Under the pieces are notes generated by a model. That model searched no databases. It was not told the origin of the DNA and saw nothing but the letters and a program-made list of their open reading frames with translations. The position numbers were made by a program, and so were the translations under genes. From positions 48,940 through 112,939 of the forward strand of contig JAECUM010004356.1 in the NCBI GenBank assembly GCA_016617855.1: DNA of 64,000 bases, given 5' to 3'. Origin of the DNA: Megalonaias nervosa (Eukaryota > Mollusca > Bivalvia > Unionida > Unionidae). Positions 44,809 through 56,055 of the stretch are shown here, piece after piece; within the stretch, counting starts at the first letter, position 1; every line of letters begins with the position of its first letter.

Positions 44809-45281
44809 CAGTGTTCCAGCTAGGATTTCAAATGACAGGGGTGCTGACCAGGGCACTTTGAGTGTGATCGACAATGTTTCAAGATCGGGGCACTTCATCA
44901 GTGAATGGATGTCATATAGTAACTAATAAAAAAGAGATAAAATAAGTAACTTCAACTCAGAATCATTTATTTCTTAAACTATACATTATTTCAAACAATA
45001 TGTAACTAAAAGCTAGGATTCTTCTTTATATTAGGTTATAGGTTTTGGGTCTGTTGCCGTCTCATCTGTCCCTAACGATAAAAACCGAAGGTAACCAATG
45101 TATCGCTGTGGCAAAATCTGCCAAGAGCAAGGTGCCAAAACAGAATTAAATTTCGGAAGTGAATGATTAGGGAACTTTTAAATCTGATAGGTGTATTCAA
45201 AGGCATCATACATTTGACAGGGGCGCTAAAAATGTTGCGCAGGGCATAGTGCCCCTCTATTAATTCTTAGCTGGAACACTG
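44809..45281. mobile_element. Short non-autonomous DNA transposon, hAT-like ends
   Basis: Starts cagtgttccagctaggattt and ends in the inverted match, agctggaacactg. Inner parts also pair in places (gacaggggtgct near 44850 with gacaggggcgct near 45217 lies in the same orientation, so only the ends are inverted). The flanks taatatta and ttattaaa do not form a convincing 8-bp duplication, so superfamily assignment is tentative. Confidence 0.55.
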
Positions 45282-45462
45282 TTATTAAAACGATATAAGG
45301 ATGACTGGACAATAAGGCCCAATTCAAACAATGGGAAAGCTTTGATTACTTTATATTCATTTCATCACAAATTTCATTTAAACACCATTGCAACAAAACT
45401 AGGCACCATCTGTTTGCCAATCAATTAAAGGTGCATACATAATTGGTTTCTTCATGTAAGTC

Positions 45463-45472
45463 ATAGTAGCCT
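45463..45472. repeat. Left target-site duplication of the RTE element (atagtagcct)
   Basis: Identical to 48832-48841 over ten bases. Confidence 0.88.
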
Positions 45473-45633
45473 GGGCAGTGGTACAGGTCCATTGGATCTG
45501 TATGGGATGGGATAAGACGCTCCCGCCCCCACGAGTCTCCCAACTATGGGTAAAATAGTGTGATGATAGCACAGCATCACTGGGCGTAAGTCTTCCTCGA
45601 TGAAGTCAACGGCCAGGGCGGAAGGGCTCCAAG

Positions 45634-46687
45634 ATGAGCTCAACGACCATGTGCTCAGAGCCAGAGCGTGCCACATTATATCAGTGGATTTCGGCTGTGG
45701 TCATCCAGTCTGGAGAGGGATGGGCTCTGCCAGGCTGTATCTTGCCATTGACACACTGCATAAAGACAACTAACAATTCTTCCATACCAGATCAGTCGCA
45801 GCCCAGGTCAACAATGACCGCGCCTTCCGCTGCACACCAGGACGGAGGTGACAAGTATGCTATTGGTGCCCCCACTACCAAGATCCGTGGGAGAGACAAC
45901 ATCATCATCGGTACATGGAACGTTAGAACACTGAGGGCTGTGGGAAAGTTGAAAGAACTTACACGAGTTGGAGAGGTACAACTGGAACATTATTGGTCTC
46001 TGCGAAGTGCGTTGGAAAAACATTGGCGAAATAACAACAGATGAAGGGCATAAGCTCTACTTCAGCTGAAGAGGGCACAAACACAATCATGGCATTGGAT
46101 TTCTTGTCCACAAGGGCATTGTGAACAGCATTATGGGTTGCTGCCCAGTCTCAAACAGACTCATTACCATCCGCCTGTGGGCGACTCCCTTCAACATCAC
46201 AATCATACTGGCCTGAGCACCCACATCTAACTATGATAGCAACGAACTGGAGAATTTTTATAACCAACTGCAATATGTCATTGCCAACTCACCCAAGAAG
46301 GACATTCTGTTTGTACAAGGAGACTGGAATGCAAAGGTGGGAGTTGATCCACAGACAAACTGGCAACTCACCTGTGGACCCCTCTGCAATGCAGAAACAA
46401 ACGAAAGTGGACTCAGACTCTTGGAGTTTGCTGCCTACAACTTTCTTGTGCTAATCAACATATTCGGCCCTCACAAAGCATCTAGAAGATGGACCTGGCA
46501 TAGTCCAGATGGACAACATCACAACCAGATTGACTACATCTTGGTGAAAGAAAAAACAAAACGATTCTGCACAGAACCTAATATCGCCAGAACACAAAGT
46601 TTTCCAGGAGCAGATATTGGAAGTGACCCTGATTTATTAATGACAACGCTTCGCCTCCACCTGAAAATGATCAAAAAACCTAACTAA
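45634..46687 (+). pseudogene. RTE-type LINE endonuclease domain
   Basis: APE-type nickase. Segments: 45634-46044 with IIIGTWNVRTL, then a frameshifted middle (46045-46230), then 46337-46687 with SRRWTWHSPDGQHHNQIDYI and GADIGSDPDLL. Between them a GDWNAKVG motif lies near 46320-46345 in another frame. In the last motif the usual catalytic His of Ser-Asp-His is Pro (codon CCT, from CAT by one change), so the enzyme would be inactive even without the frameshifts. Confidence 0.85.
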
Positions 46688-48817
46688 CCAAGAATCAGAC
46701 TTGACCTTGAAAAATTGAAAGATCCAAAAGTCGCAGAAGCGTTCCAAGCAATGATAGGTGGTAAATTTGCACCTTTGATATCCCTGGACGGCCAAGACAC
46801 CAACCTCGAGTCCTTAACAACCACATTCAACACAGCAGTGACAGGTACAGCTAGTGAGATCATTGGCAAATATCGTCGAACAAAGAAACATTGGATCACA
46901 ACAGATGTCTTTGAACTATGCAACAAAAGAAGAGAACTGAAAAAGGGAAAAAGAGATCATGAAGGAGCTAGAAAATACAGAGAGATAAACGACGTCATCA
47001 GGAAAAGCACAAAAAAGGCAAAGGAATCCTGGATAGAAAGACAATGCTGCAAAATCGAAGACTGAGTATAAATGACAGCAAAATGGCAAATCAACTGGTG
47101 AAAGATCTCACAACCCATAAACAAGGGAAAACTACCACCATCCAAGACAAATCAGGAAAATGCCTCACAGAAGATCAAGAGATCCTCAAGAGATGGACAG
47201 AATACTGCTCAGAACTGTACAATCATAAGACCCAAGGAGATCCAGTAGTACTAAATTGCCCTCAGGCAGAAGAAATTGATGCCAACCCCATTCTTCGTGA
47301 ATAAGTAGAAATTGCAGTTAGGTCACTAAAGAAAGGAAAGTCAGCCAGCATTAACAACATACCAGCAGAAATCTTTCAAGCAGGAGGAGAAGAGATAGTC
47401 ACAGTCCTAACAACAATCTGGAACAAGATATGGCAGACAGGAGAATGGCCCACCACATGGACTCAATCCTTGGTCATCATACTCCCCAAGAAAGGAAATC
47501 TACAGTATGCCAAAACTACAGAACCATCAGTTTGATCAGTCACCCAAGCAAAGTCATGCTAAAAATAATTCTCAACAGACTAAAGCCTCAAGCAGAGAAA
47601 ATTATTGCTAAAGAGCAGGCAGGCTTCCGAGCAGGAAGGAGCACCACAGAACAAATCTTCAGTCTCAGACTCCTTTGTGAGAAATACCTTCAACATCAGC
47701 AGAATCCATACCATGTCTTTTCAGATTTCAAAAAGGCCTTTGATAGGGTATGGCATGCAGCCTTATGGGCAACTATGAGGAAGTACAACATCAGCTCAAA
47801 CCTGGTGCAGGTTTTGTTGAGCACCCTATGACAAAGTCACCAGTGCTGTTCTCATCAATGGCAACAGAGGAGATTGGTTTCTAACAACAGTTGGAGTCAG
47901 ACAGGGATGTATACTGTCACTTACACTCTTCAACATTTTCCTGGAAAGGATGATGGAGAATGCCTTGCATGACCACAAGGGCACTGTCAGCATCAGAGGA
48001 AGAACAATCACCAACATTCACTTCGCAGATGATATTGATGGTTTAGCAGGAGACGTAAAAGAACTGGCTGACTTGGTTGAGCACCTCGACACAACCTCCG
48101 TAGCATACAGTATGGAGATTAGTGCCGAAAAAACCAAACTGATGACAAACAATACCAATGGCATCAGTGTAGAAATAAAGTTCAGTGGACAGAAGCTGGA
48201 GAGAGTCACAAGCTTCAAGTACTTGGGATCAATTATCACAGATGAGGGCACGAAGCCAGAACTACTTTGCAAGTTTGCCCAGACAACAGCAGGAATAACA
48301 AGGTTGAGACCAATATGGAAAGATACCAACATTGCTTTTGGTTCCAAAATAAAGCTGATGTGCTCAATTGTCATATCCATCTTTTTGTATGCTTGTGAAA
48401 CATGGACGCTCACATCAGATCTACAAAGAAGGATTCAAACCTTCAAAATGAGATGCTACCTCAAGATCTTGGGCATCTCATACATTGACCATGTAACCAA
48501 TAAAGAAGTCCACACCAGGATCCAAAGAGCCATCAGATCCTATGAAGACCTCTTGACCACTGTTAAAAAAGCGCAAACTAAAGTGGTACGGTCATGTCTC
48601 AAGATCATCTGGACTGGCAAAAACAATCTTGCAAGGCACAGTGCAAAGGTGCAGAAGAAGAGGCAGACAGAAAAAGAGGTGGGAAGACAACATTAAGGAG
48701 TGGACAGGCATGGGATTTGAAGATTCCCAAAGGGCAGCAGAGAGCTGGGAAAGATGGAGAGAATTGGTTGTAAAGGCAACTGTGATGCCCAAACCACCTC
48801 TTTGGTTAAGGGATTGA
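46688..48817 (+). pseudogene. RTE-type LINE reverse transcriptase and C-terminal region
   Basis: Segments in several frames: a connecting region (46715-47304, AFQAMIGGKFAPL, KTTTIQDKSGKCLTEDQ), then RT motifs QNYRTISLISHPSKVMLKII, QAGFRAGRSTTEQIF, FSDFKKAFDRVWHAALW (motif A), GVRQGCILS (motif B) and IHFADDIDGLAG (motif C; catalytic Asp pair intact), then FKYLGSII and a C-terminal part ending RRGRQKKRWEDN near 48670. Stops or frameshifts occur near 46687, 47065, 47304, 47500, 47831 and 48580. Confidence 0.88.
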
Positions 48818-48831
48818 TGATGATGATGATG

Positions 48832-48841
48832 ATAGTAGCCT
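48832..48841. repeat. Right target-site duplication of the RTE element (atagtagcct)
   Basis: Partner of 45463-45472, directly after the (GAT)n tail. Confidence 0.88.
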
Positions 48842-50621
48842 TTAGAACAACAGTCCTTTCACAAGATAACTGCACTGAGAACAGTTAATACTTGTATTAA
48901 CTGTTAATTATAGTTAGACTACTCTCTTCACTTTAATAGCTATTTTGCAGTCTAGCCACAGCTAAATGATATTTGGAAAGGGGGAGTGTTTCAGGGAAAA
49001 TCAGACATGGGGACATTGTACTGGAAGAAACTGTGTCCTTTGCGAAATTCATGCATATTTGAACTGAAAGTTTGGGTCCCAGAGCCCTGTCAATGGAACA
49101 TTATTAGGTTTATGCAATCAGACTTGTTTCCAGACTTTACTGTTTGACCTGAAGAGTTCCTGGTTTCAGCTATGTCTGTGACTTGTGAAAGGCTTCAAGA
49201 TATAATCATATCAGGAGAAAGGGTATTACCATAAATGTTTAACAAAAAAGAAAATATAATGAAATTGATAAGGATGATAGAGGAAGCAGAGGTCTCGGAA
49301 ACGCTTAATTACGCATATTTGGACGCAATTTTTTTTATTTGGGACGCAGAAAATCACCCACACAGGAGTCCTCCGTATTCACGTTTTGTTGCAAACAGGA
49401 AAGTTTTGCGGGAGAATAAATATGTTCTAATCACTCTGAAAACTGAAGCAATGCTTTTATTTTAGTTTGTTGCCAACTTCTTTGATCAAAGGTCACCAGC
49501 TTGCTTTGATGATGGTGCATGTGTTATTGAAGGTGCCGCTAAAGGCTCTCGTTGAAGGACCAAACAAATACCCATTTGTTATTGCTGCGGCAACGTCAAA
49601 TAATTGTAGAACATTGAGATAAATTTGTTAAAAAATTTCCTGAGTATATATCAGTGCTTCAGAGGTAATCAGTTTTCTTTGAAGTTGCAGCAAAACTATT
49701 TTGTCTGGGTTTTTTGTTTTGTTTTTATTTTAAATTGCTGTCGTCTGGTCGACTGTAGTCATTTCACGTTCCCGCCCTCAGAGGTGGTCGATTGTAGCTA
49801 GTCAGTTGCATGGCTATTTTGAGTATATTACAGCATACAGTACCAAGGCCAGATATCAGCATAAGCAGATTATGATATAACAATGCACTGTTAGGGTGGT
49901 TTGTCAATATGAAACAAGGATTTGTTTATGTAACAATAGATTCCAGTGCATTTTTATATCCAAGTTTGCGGCTTCCTGTCATGGTGCCTTTGAATTTCTC
50001 CACTCCAAACCCAAGACTGTATATACAGTTTTTATCAGCCAAAAATGTTGTCGCCAAAAATATCACCAGATGATATATTTTGTAGCCAATAAGGAAAACA
50101 AAATCACAATTTGTGACACTGGCGAAGCCCAGCACGATCACTGTTATTGATTTTATTTCCAACTGTAGCAGTATAAATATATGAAAAATGACATTTCCAA
50201 AATTAAGACTTTTTTTCTTAAATTCATATTGAAATTTAGTAGAAAACCTGGAAAAGATTTTATCAAATGCCGTCCTTACATAAAAATCTATAGCAAGCAT
50301 ACAATATAGCATAATACATATAGCAAACACAAGACTTAGGGACCCTTGGAAAAGGTCACTAAATTTTAAAAAGGAGAGGGATTCTGATAAAATGACTGAA
50401 ATTTGATCGGATGAACAAACCTTTAGATACACTAGGGAAATAAATACCCTGTCAAAAATTTGCTTTTAAATAAATTTTTGATCCAAATTCTGTTTTATAA
50501 AGTAAACAATGCAACATACCTTAGGGGGACACACATATACAAAAAATACTTTTCTTTTTTCTCGCCTAAGTAGGGGGGACATCTGTCTGGTGCCCCCCTG
50601 TAAAAATCGAAACCAAGAGAC
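48842..50621. other. Intergenic stretch, no gene recognised
   Basis: No ORF with recognised similarity. An open stretch at 49235-49465 (EEAEVSETLNYAYLDAIFF) is unassigned and short. Confidence 0.5.
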
Positions 50622-50630
50622 TTGGACAAA

Positions 50631-51038
50631 ATGCCGTTTGCAAATGTAAACAAGTATTTTGGGGTTAAACGGAAAAATGATGAAGATTTCAATGAGATTC
50701 AGAACTGTGCTAAAGTTGCTAGAACTGATAGTTCGGATGCGACAGCAGCCAAGTGTAAGAAAGTATGTGATGCCTGGCTTAGTGTTTGGAATCAAAACTT
50801 TCCTTGGATTTACAAAATTCATTCTGATGGACGAACAAGAGCTATATGCCAGTGGTGTAAAGATTGGGGGAAATTAAACTCGATGGCAACTACTGGTTCT
50901 TCAAATCTGCAAAGTTCCACATTTTCTAGGCATGAGACATCTAGAGACCACCTACTTGCTGCTGAGGCTCATCAAAGCCAAGCATCAGAAAATTTTGTGA
51001 AATGCGACATAGACGAAAGTGAACTATATTGTAGTTAA
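50631..51038 (+). CDS. BED/TTF-type zinc-finger protein fragment (hAT-transposase N-terminus-like)
   Basis: DNA-binding finger of the sort found at the N-terminus of hAT transposases and of domesticated relatives such as the ZNF862/ZMYM-associated proteins. The first ATG in frame is at 50631 (MPFANVNKYFG). The finger is WNQNFPWIYKIHSDGRTRAI, then CQWC, STFSRHETSRDH and LLAAEAHQ: Trp-x4-Pro-Trp lead-in, Cys-x2-Cys and His-x5-His. About 135 residues to a TAG; there is no hAT catalytic domain downstream before the zinc-finger array. It is either a truncated hAT gene, a first exon, or a small domesticated protein. The frame is intact and begins with an acceptable start context. Confidence 0.6.
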   Translation: MPFANVNKYFGVKRKNDEDFNEIQNCAKVARTDSSDATAAKCKKVCDAWLSVWNQNFPWIYKIHSDGRTRAICQWCKDWGKLNSMATTGSSNLQSSTFSRHETSRDHLLAAEAHQSQASENFVKCDIDESELYCS

Positions 51039-51689
51039 GAATATGATATTTGTACATGATATCAATTTTAATAAATACTTTTTTAAAGAATAATAAATAA
51101 TTACCAATAAATAAAACTGGCAAAGTTTTGTGTCTGTTTATTCCTGGCATTTTAATGCACATTTAGCCACTTCAACATGCTTCTGGAAGGGGACTGTAAC
51201 TTTTGCTGGTGGGACTCCTATTTTTACCAAATTAGGAGTCCTGGACTCCTAGTTTTAAAATCCTAGTGAGACCTCTGAGGAAGGTGCAGAACTTAGAGAT
51301 TTTGATTCTAAATCTACTTTCAAGACGTTTGTTGATGGTTAACAGTGAATGTAGTATGCTATGCTGTGTTGCTTAAATATGAAATGGCAAAAAGTGAGTG
51401 GAATATGATCAGTTATTTCTTCTTCCATTGTCATCAATTTATTGACTTCAAATGGAATTAAGCTAATTAAATAAATTAATACAGAAAACTATAATTTTTT
51501 CCATGGATCTTTATAGCTGTTATATCACAATCACAATTATCAATTGCCTTAGTTTTCTTCTTTTCTTTAACCACAATACTATATATTTCACAATTAGCAT
51601 AATTAGCTAATGATATAAACAGGTACACCAACAACTGTTGTGGAATGTTCTGATTTTCGTTTTGTACCATAAACATCATGTCCACTTCA
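51039..51689. other. Intergenic stretch, no gene recognised
   Basis: Contains a local inverted motif around 51205-51260 (gggactcctattttt and aggagtcctggactcctag). No supported coding sequence. Confidence 0.5.
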
Positions 51690-52833
51690 ATTACCACACA
51701 ATGCGACGTATATATATCCTCCTGTGCTTCTTCCGACTTCCATTGTTACTAAACCTTTCATCACATATTTCACACATATAAGGTTTTTCTCCAATATGCA
51801 TCCTCACATGTGACGCTAGATCTCCACTTTGAATGATCATTTTACATTTCACACTTGAATGGTTTTTGTCCAGTATGTGTCCTGATATGCACTGTTAGAT
51901 CCCATTAGGACTGAACATTATGTTACATACTTCATACAAATGTTTTTTCTCCCGTATGTATACTCTTGTGCATATTTGAAGTTACACTGTAATGAAATAT
52001 TTAATTACGTACTTAACACTTACATGGTTTTTCACCACTGTGTACCTTCATGTGCTTAATCCGATATCTAGAGTCACTAAACCTTTTATCACATATTTCA
52101 CACTTAAATGGTTTTTCTCCAGAATGTATCCTCATGTGCTTTTTGTGAGTTTCACGGTCAGTAAACCTTTTCTCGCATACTTCACACTTAAATGGTTTTT
52201 CTCCAGTATGTATTTTCATGTGCCTATTTCTATGTCCATTGTCTCTAAACCATTTATCACATACTTCACACTTAACTGGTTTTTCTCCTGTATGTATCCT
52301 CATGTGAAACATTACAGTTTCTTTCTGAGAAAACATTCTATTGCATACGTCACACTTAAATGGTTTTTCTCCAGTGTGTGTCCTCATGTGCTTATTCCGA
52401 CTTCCAGTATCACTAAACCTTTTATCACATACATCACACTTAAATGGTTTTTCTCCAGTATGTATCGTTATGTGTTTCTTGAGAGTGTCACGGTCAATAA
52501 AAGTTTTTTTACATACCTCACACTTAAATGGTTTTTCTCCAGTATGTATCCTCTTATGCCTCGTAAGGTTTCCACTCCAACCAAACACTTTATTACACAT
52601 TTCACACTTAAATGGTTTTTCTCCAGTGTGTGTCCTCATGTGCTGATCTCGATTTCCACGCTCACTAAAACTTTTATCACATGCTTCACACTTAAATGGT
52701 TTTTCTCCAGTGTGTATTCTCATGTGCCCAATCAAAGTTCCACTTTGACTAAACCGTGCATCACATACTTCACACACAAATAGTTTTTCTCCAGTATGTT
52801 CCATCATGTGCTTTTTCCGAGTTCCACTCTAGG
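51690..52833 (-). pseudogene. C2H2 zinc-finger array (about nine intact fingers plus decayed C-terminal fingers), truncated at the 5' side
   Basis: Sequence-specific DNA-binding protein type. From 52807 down there are nine complete Cys-x2-Cys-x12-His-x3-His fingers joined by TGEKPFKC linkers (one SGEKPFKC, one TGEKPVKC). The frame stops right after GEKPCKC near 52013. Finger-like sequence continues to about 51690 in shifting frames and ends with one complete finger (YMCEICDERFSNNGSRKKH). Upstream, finger homology (GTRKKHMMEHTGEK) breaks off abruptly at 52833, where unrelated sequence begins, so the N-terminal domain is either on another exon or missing. No KRAB, BTB or SCAN domain is visible. 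A finger remnant at 54640-54690 on the same strand may belong to the same family. Confidence 0.8.
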
Positions 52834-55344
52834 GGGCCTTCGGTCGGGTCGAGCGCCACGGTCTTACGGTTTTTTGTTTTTCAGAGAGGGTACCCCTCTT
52901 TACAGGGGTGGGGGGGGTGCTGAATAATTTCATGCATAGCGGGAAAATTTTACGTCATAACCGGCTTTCATTTCACCTTACATTAGTGATAAGAATTTGA
53001 TACGGCTCAGAGAACATTTCCTGAAAAATTCACAAAATGTATGGAATAGGGACGGTTACACGCGGGAGAGGTGGAATGTGTCGAGAACTGTTTTATTCCC
53101 CTTATCTTTGTCTTTTTTTTTTTTATGAATAGACCTGTATTATAACATAGCGCTAGTCTGATCTGTAACCGGAAATGAGTATCAGTTCTCTCCCTTGAGC
53201 AGCGGGTACCGTTAGGATTCACTAGACAATTTATCTAGTGAATTTTCATCCGACAATGACCTATTGCAGAAAAGTGAGAATAATGTTACACTGAAAATGC
53301 AAATAAAATCAAACTAATGATTTTTGTAGAAAGCATGCATGTGAGATTTTGACTCTGGCAATCAAGTTAATTCCTTATACAACTGGTGCCTTTTATACTG
53401 AACCAACACTGCCACCAACCCCTCTTTATTACATTCATTTTTGACAGCAAAGTGCTAATTTGAATATTTTCCTGTGACAAGGCAAATTAAAGAATCAGTA
53501 TGTGCCTTATGCATGAATAAAGTTCACTAGTACTATAACAAATTAGCATACTTTTCACCACCCCTCAACCATCTCGATTTTTAGATTTTTACCTCTGTAG
53601 CAGTCATACGTAAATACGTAAGCGAAGTCGGCTATTCATTTGCAGCCTAAGTTACGCATTTGATCTCCAATGCTAACCTAACTGTGACAGGCATTCACCA
53701 AACAAGTCAACCCATTTTCAAGCCTAACTCAAAGTAAATCTAAACCACATTACAGATTTAGCTTCTGTGTGAATTTATAAATGCTAGGCTTATGATAATT
53801 AGGTTCATGCCTTCTACCTTAAAAATTAGGGCGGTGTCAAAATACAAAACTATCCAGTGAGACCTTAGCAACTACAGAGCCTGACGATTTATATATAAAG
53901 TACAACGAAATCTGCGAGAACACGAAATCACCTTATTTGTGCAATAAATATAGATATATTTATAGTACATATAAGGTGACTTATTGTAAGGTACATTACT
54001 GATAAAACGTCAGACTCCTTTGGTAGCAACTATATACGCCATGAATATAAATATCGTTGCTACGGCTACCTGTAACCAGCTTATTTTTGTGTTTTGATTT
54101 TTATTTTACTGCTACAACACAGTATCAAACTTGTTTGATACACTTGGATATGAAATTAAAATAGTATTTAAGAGATCAATACAAATTTTTATTTGTGCCT
54201 TCTACAGATGAGACCTGATTGCTTTTTGTTATAAGAATAAGACCCCTCCCATCTGTAATTGTTTAAAAAAAAAAAAATTAAAAAATTTATAAGACTACTC
54301 ACAGTTCAGACTGTTGTCGAATCCACCCCACCTCGCATCATCATGTATCTGTGATTTTATCAATATTTTACCCTTTTAAAAAAATTATTGAATATTGTTA
54401 TGAAAAAATAATAAGTATATACAGTACTGTATTTAACTTTTCATAGGAAATATTAGAGAAAAAAATAAATATTTTTTGTAGGCAATAAGATAAGTTGTTT
54501 GCACTTGCTATGAGCAAACCCATGAAAGAATTATATTTTATTTGCTAATTTGTGATTTATGATGCTTTGGCCTTCACTAAACTGCCATATTTATGTACGG
54601 TACCTGGGATGAAATTTTAAATTTGGCCCGTTAACACTGTGATATCATCACATACGTCACATTTAAATGGTTTCTCTTAACCCTTGATATTCCTGTGTTC
54701 ATTTCGCGATAGATGAGTCGATTTTCCCAAATACATCCAAATAGTGCCCAATACACCCGAATACTACCCAAATACTGCCTTTATACAAGCACGTAATACA
54801 TTGGAACTTAAGATTTTCCACCAGAGCACCGTAATTCATGGATCCAGCGTGAAGTAGAAAAGACTTCGTTCCAACATCTGGGTTATCGCGCAGGTGAAGC
54901 CTCCTATCAACGTGCAGAATACATTGACAAAAGTTACACCCTGTGCCATTTGAATCAATATTTTTCAAGCATTATGAAATATTTTGATCAGCTTGATCTC
55001 TATTGATGTATTCTCTACTTCCTTTATGTTTAAATTAAAGATTATTAGAACATTCTATTAATTTGATGAAATCTATATAATTAGCTACTAATAGTGACTT
55101 AGGCCGATAAATCAGCCTCTCGCCCGTGATGATATTGATTGGCGTTTTAGGGGCTGATATCGCCTATTCATTAAAACCTGCAAACGTCTGTTGCCAATCT
55201 TGACTGCATATATCGATGTACATTTCATATAGTTACCTCTATTTCTTGCGGATGTGGAGCTACCTTCGGCTGAAGGGTTCGTTTGGTGACGTACATTTTA
55301 TTTCCGGATCAACTCCTGTGTTTGGTGACTTGTAAATCCACCTG
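52834..55344. other. Intergenic stretch with one C2H2 remnant
   Basis: No intact gene. At 54646-54677 the minus strand reads a GEKPFKC-linker-like EKPFKCDVCDD fragment. A short inverted motif, acccctctttacaggggt, lies at 52891-52908. The rest is AT-rich. Confidence 0.55.
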
Positions 55345-56055
55345 GAATTATTAGGAATCAGATAACAATTATTAGTTCCTGTTCAGTACCCATGAATGTA
55401 GTCGAATTCTATTTTAGAGCATTTTTCCTGTCTCCTTTCGTTGTGATACAAGAGTTAGATTTAAACATTCTTGGTATGGATTTCAAAGTAATTGTTTATT
55501 CTTTAGAATATGAGCCTAAGGTGTGGTTGCCTGTGTGTGTTTTGGCGACAGTGTACAGTGAGTGATAAGGTCTTGGTGATGATCCGGAAGTGGAAACTGT
55601 GTTCCATTGCACATTGATTTGTTTACAGTCCAACCTCTCAAAGAAATGCCGGTGAATCTATGAAAAGAACTTAACCGTGAAGTCATCTTTGAAAGTATTT
55701 TAGATTAGCATATGATTTGTATTGATTGACACACAATGGAAGTTCAGTACTAAGAAATAAATGAAGAGAATATATAATAAAATTAATTGTTCCGATTTTT
55801 GTTAGTAGTATATCATTAAAAGTTTTAAATTGGTATTAAAAGTTTATTCTTCAATATAGACACATGAAATTTTTAATATGTTGTGTCTACAGACTACAGA
55901 AATAGAAGAATGAAATTAAAAATAAAAGATATATTTATTTTTTTAAAAGTTATATGAATTTTAAAAAATAATTTTATTTCCTTTTATCTAAAATGCACAT
56001 ATATAATATTTATTTGGAATGATATTAATTATTATCAACATTTATGTATTCCTAC
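55345..56055 (+). repeat. Dispersed ~700-bp repeat family A, copy 3
   Basis: Matches copy 1 over the whole length, including the AT-rich 3' half (atgaaattttaatatgtt and aaaatgcacatatata blocks) to the tgtattcctac block near 56050. Confidence 0.88.

Larger units (their letters stand above)
45473..48831 (+). mobile_element. Full-length RTE-type LINE, inactive
   Basis: 3.36 kb between perfect 10-bp target duplications, with a (GAT)n tail (48815-48831), the size and tail type of RTE-clade elements. It encodes an endonuclease followed by a reverse transcriptase on the plus strand. The coding region is broken by several frameshifts and stops. Proteins of this group are often mis-annotated as craniofacial development protein 2-like. 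Confidence 0.9.

Noticed and set aside
44809..45281. 8-bp target duplication around the cagtgttccagc element
   Set aside because: The flanks taatatta and ttattaaa agree too poorly to be called.
51992..52783. Long plus-strand ORF of 263 residues with repeated Lys-Trp-Phe-Phe-Ser motifs
   Set aside because: It is the antisense shadow of the C2H2 array; the repetition comes from the finger linkers on the minus strand.
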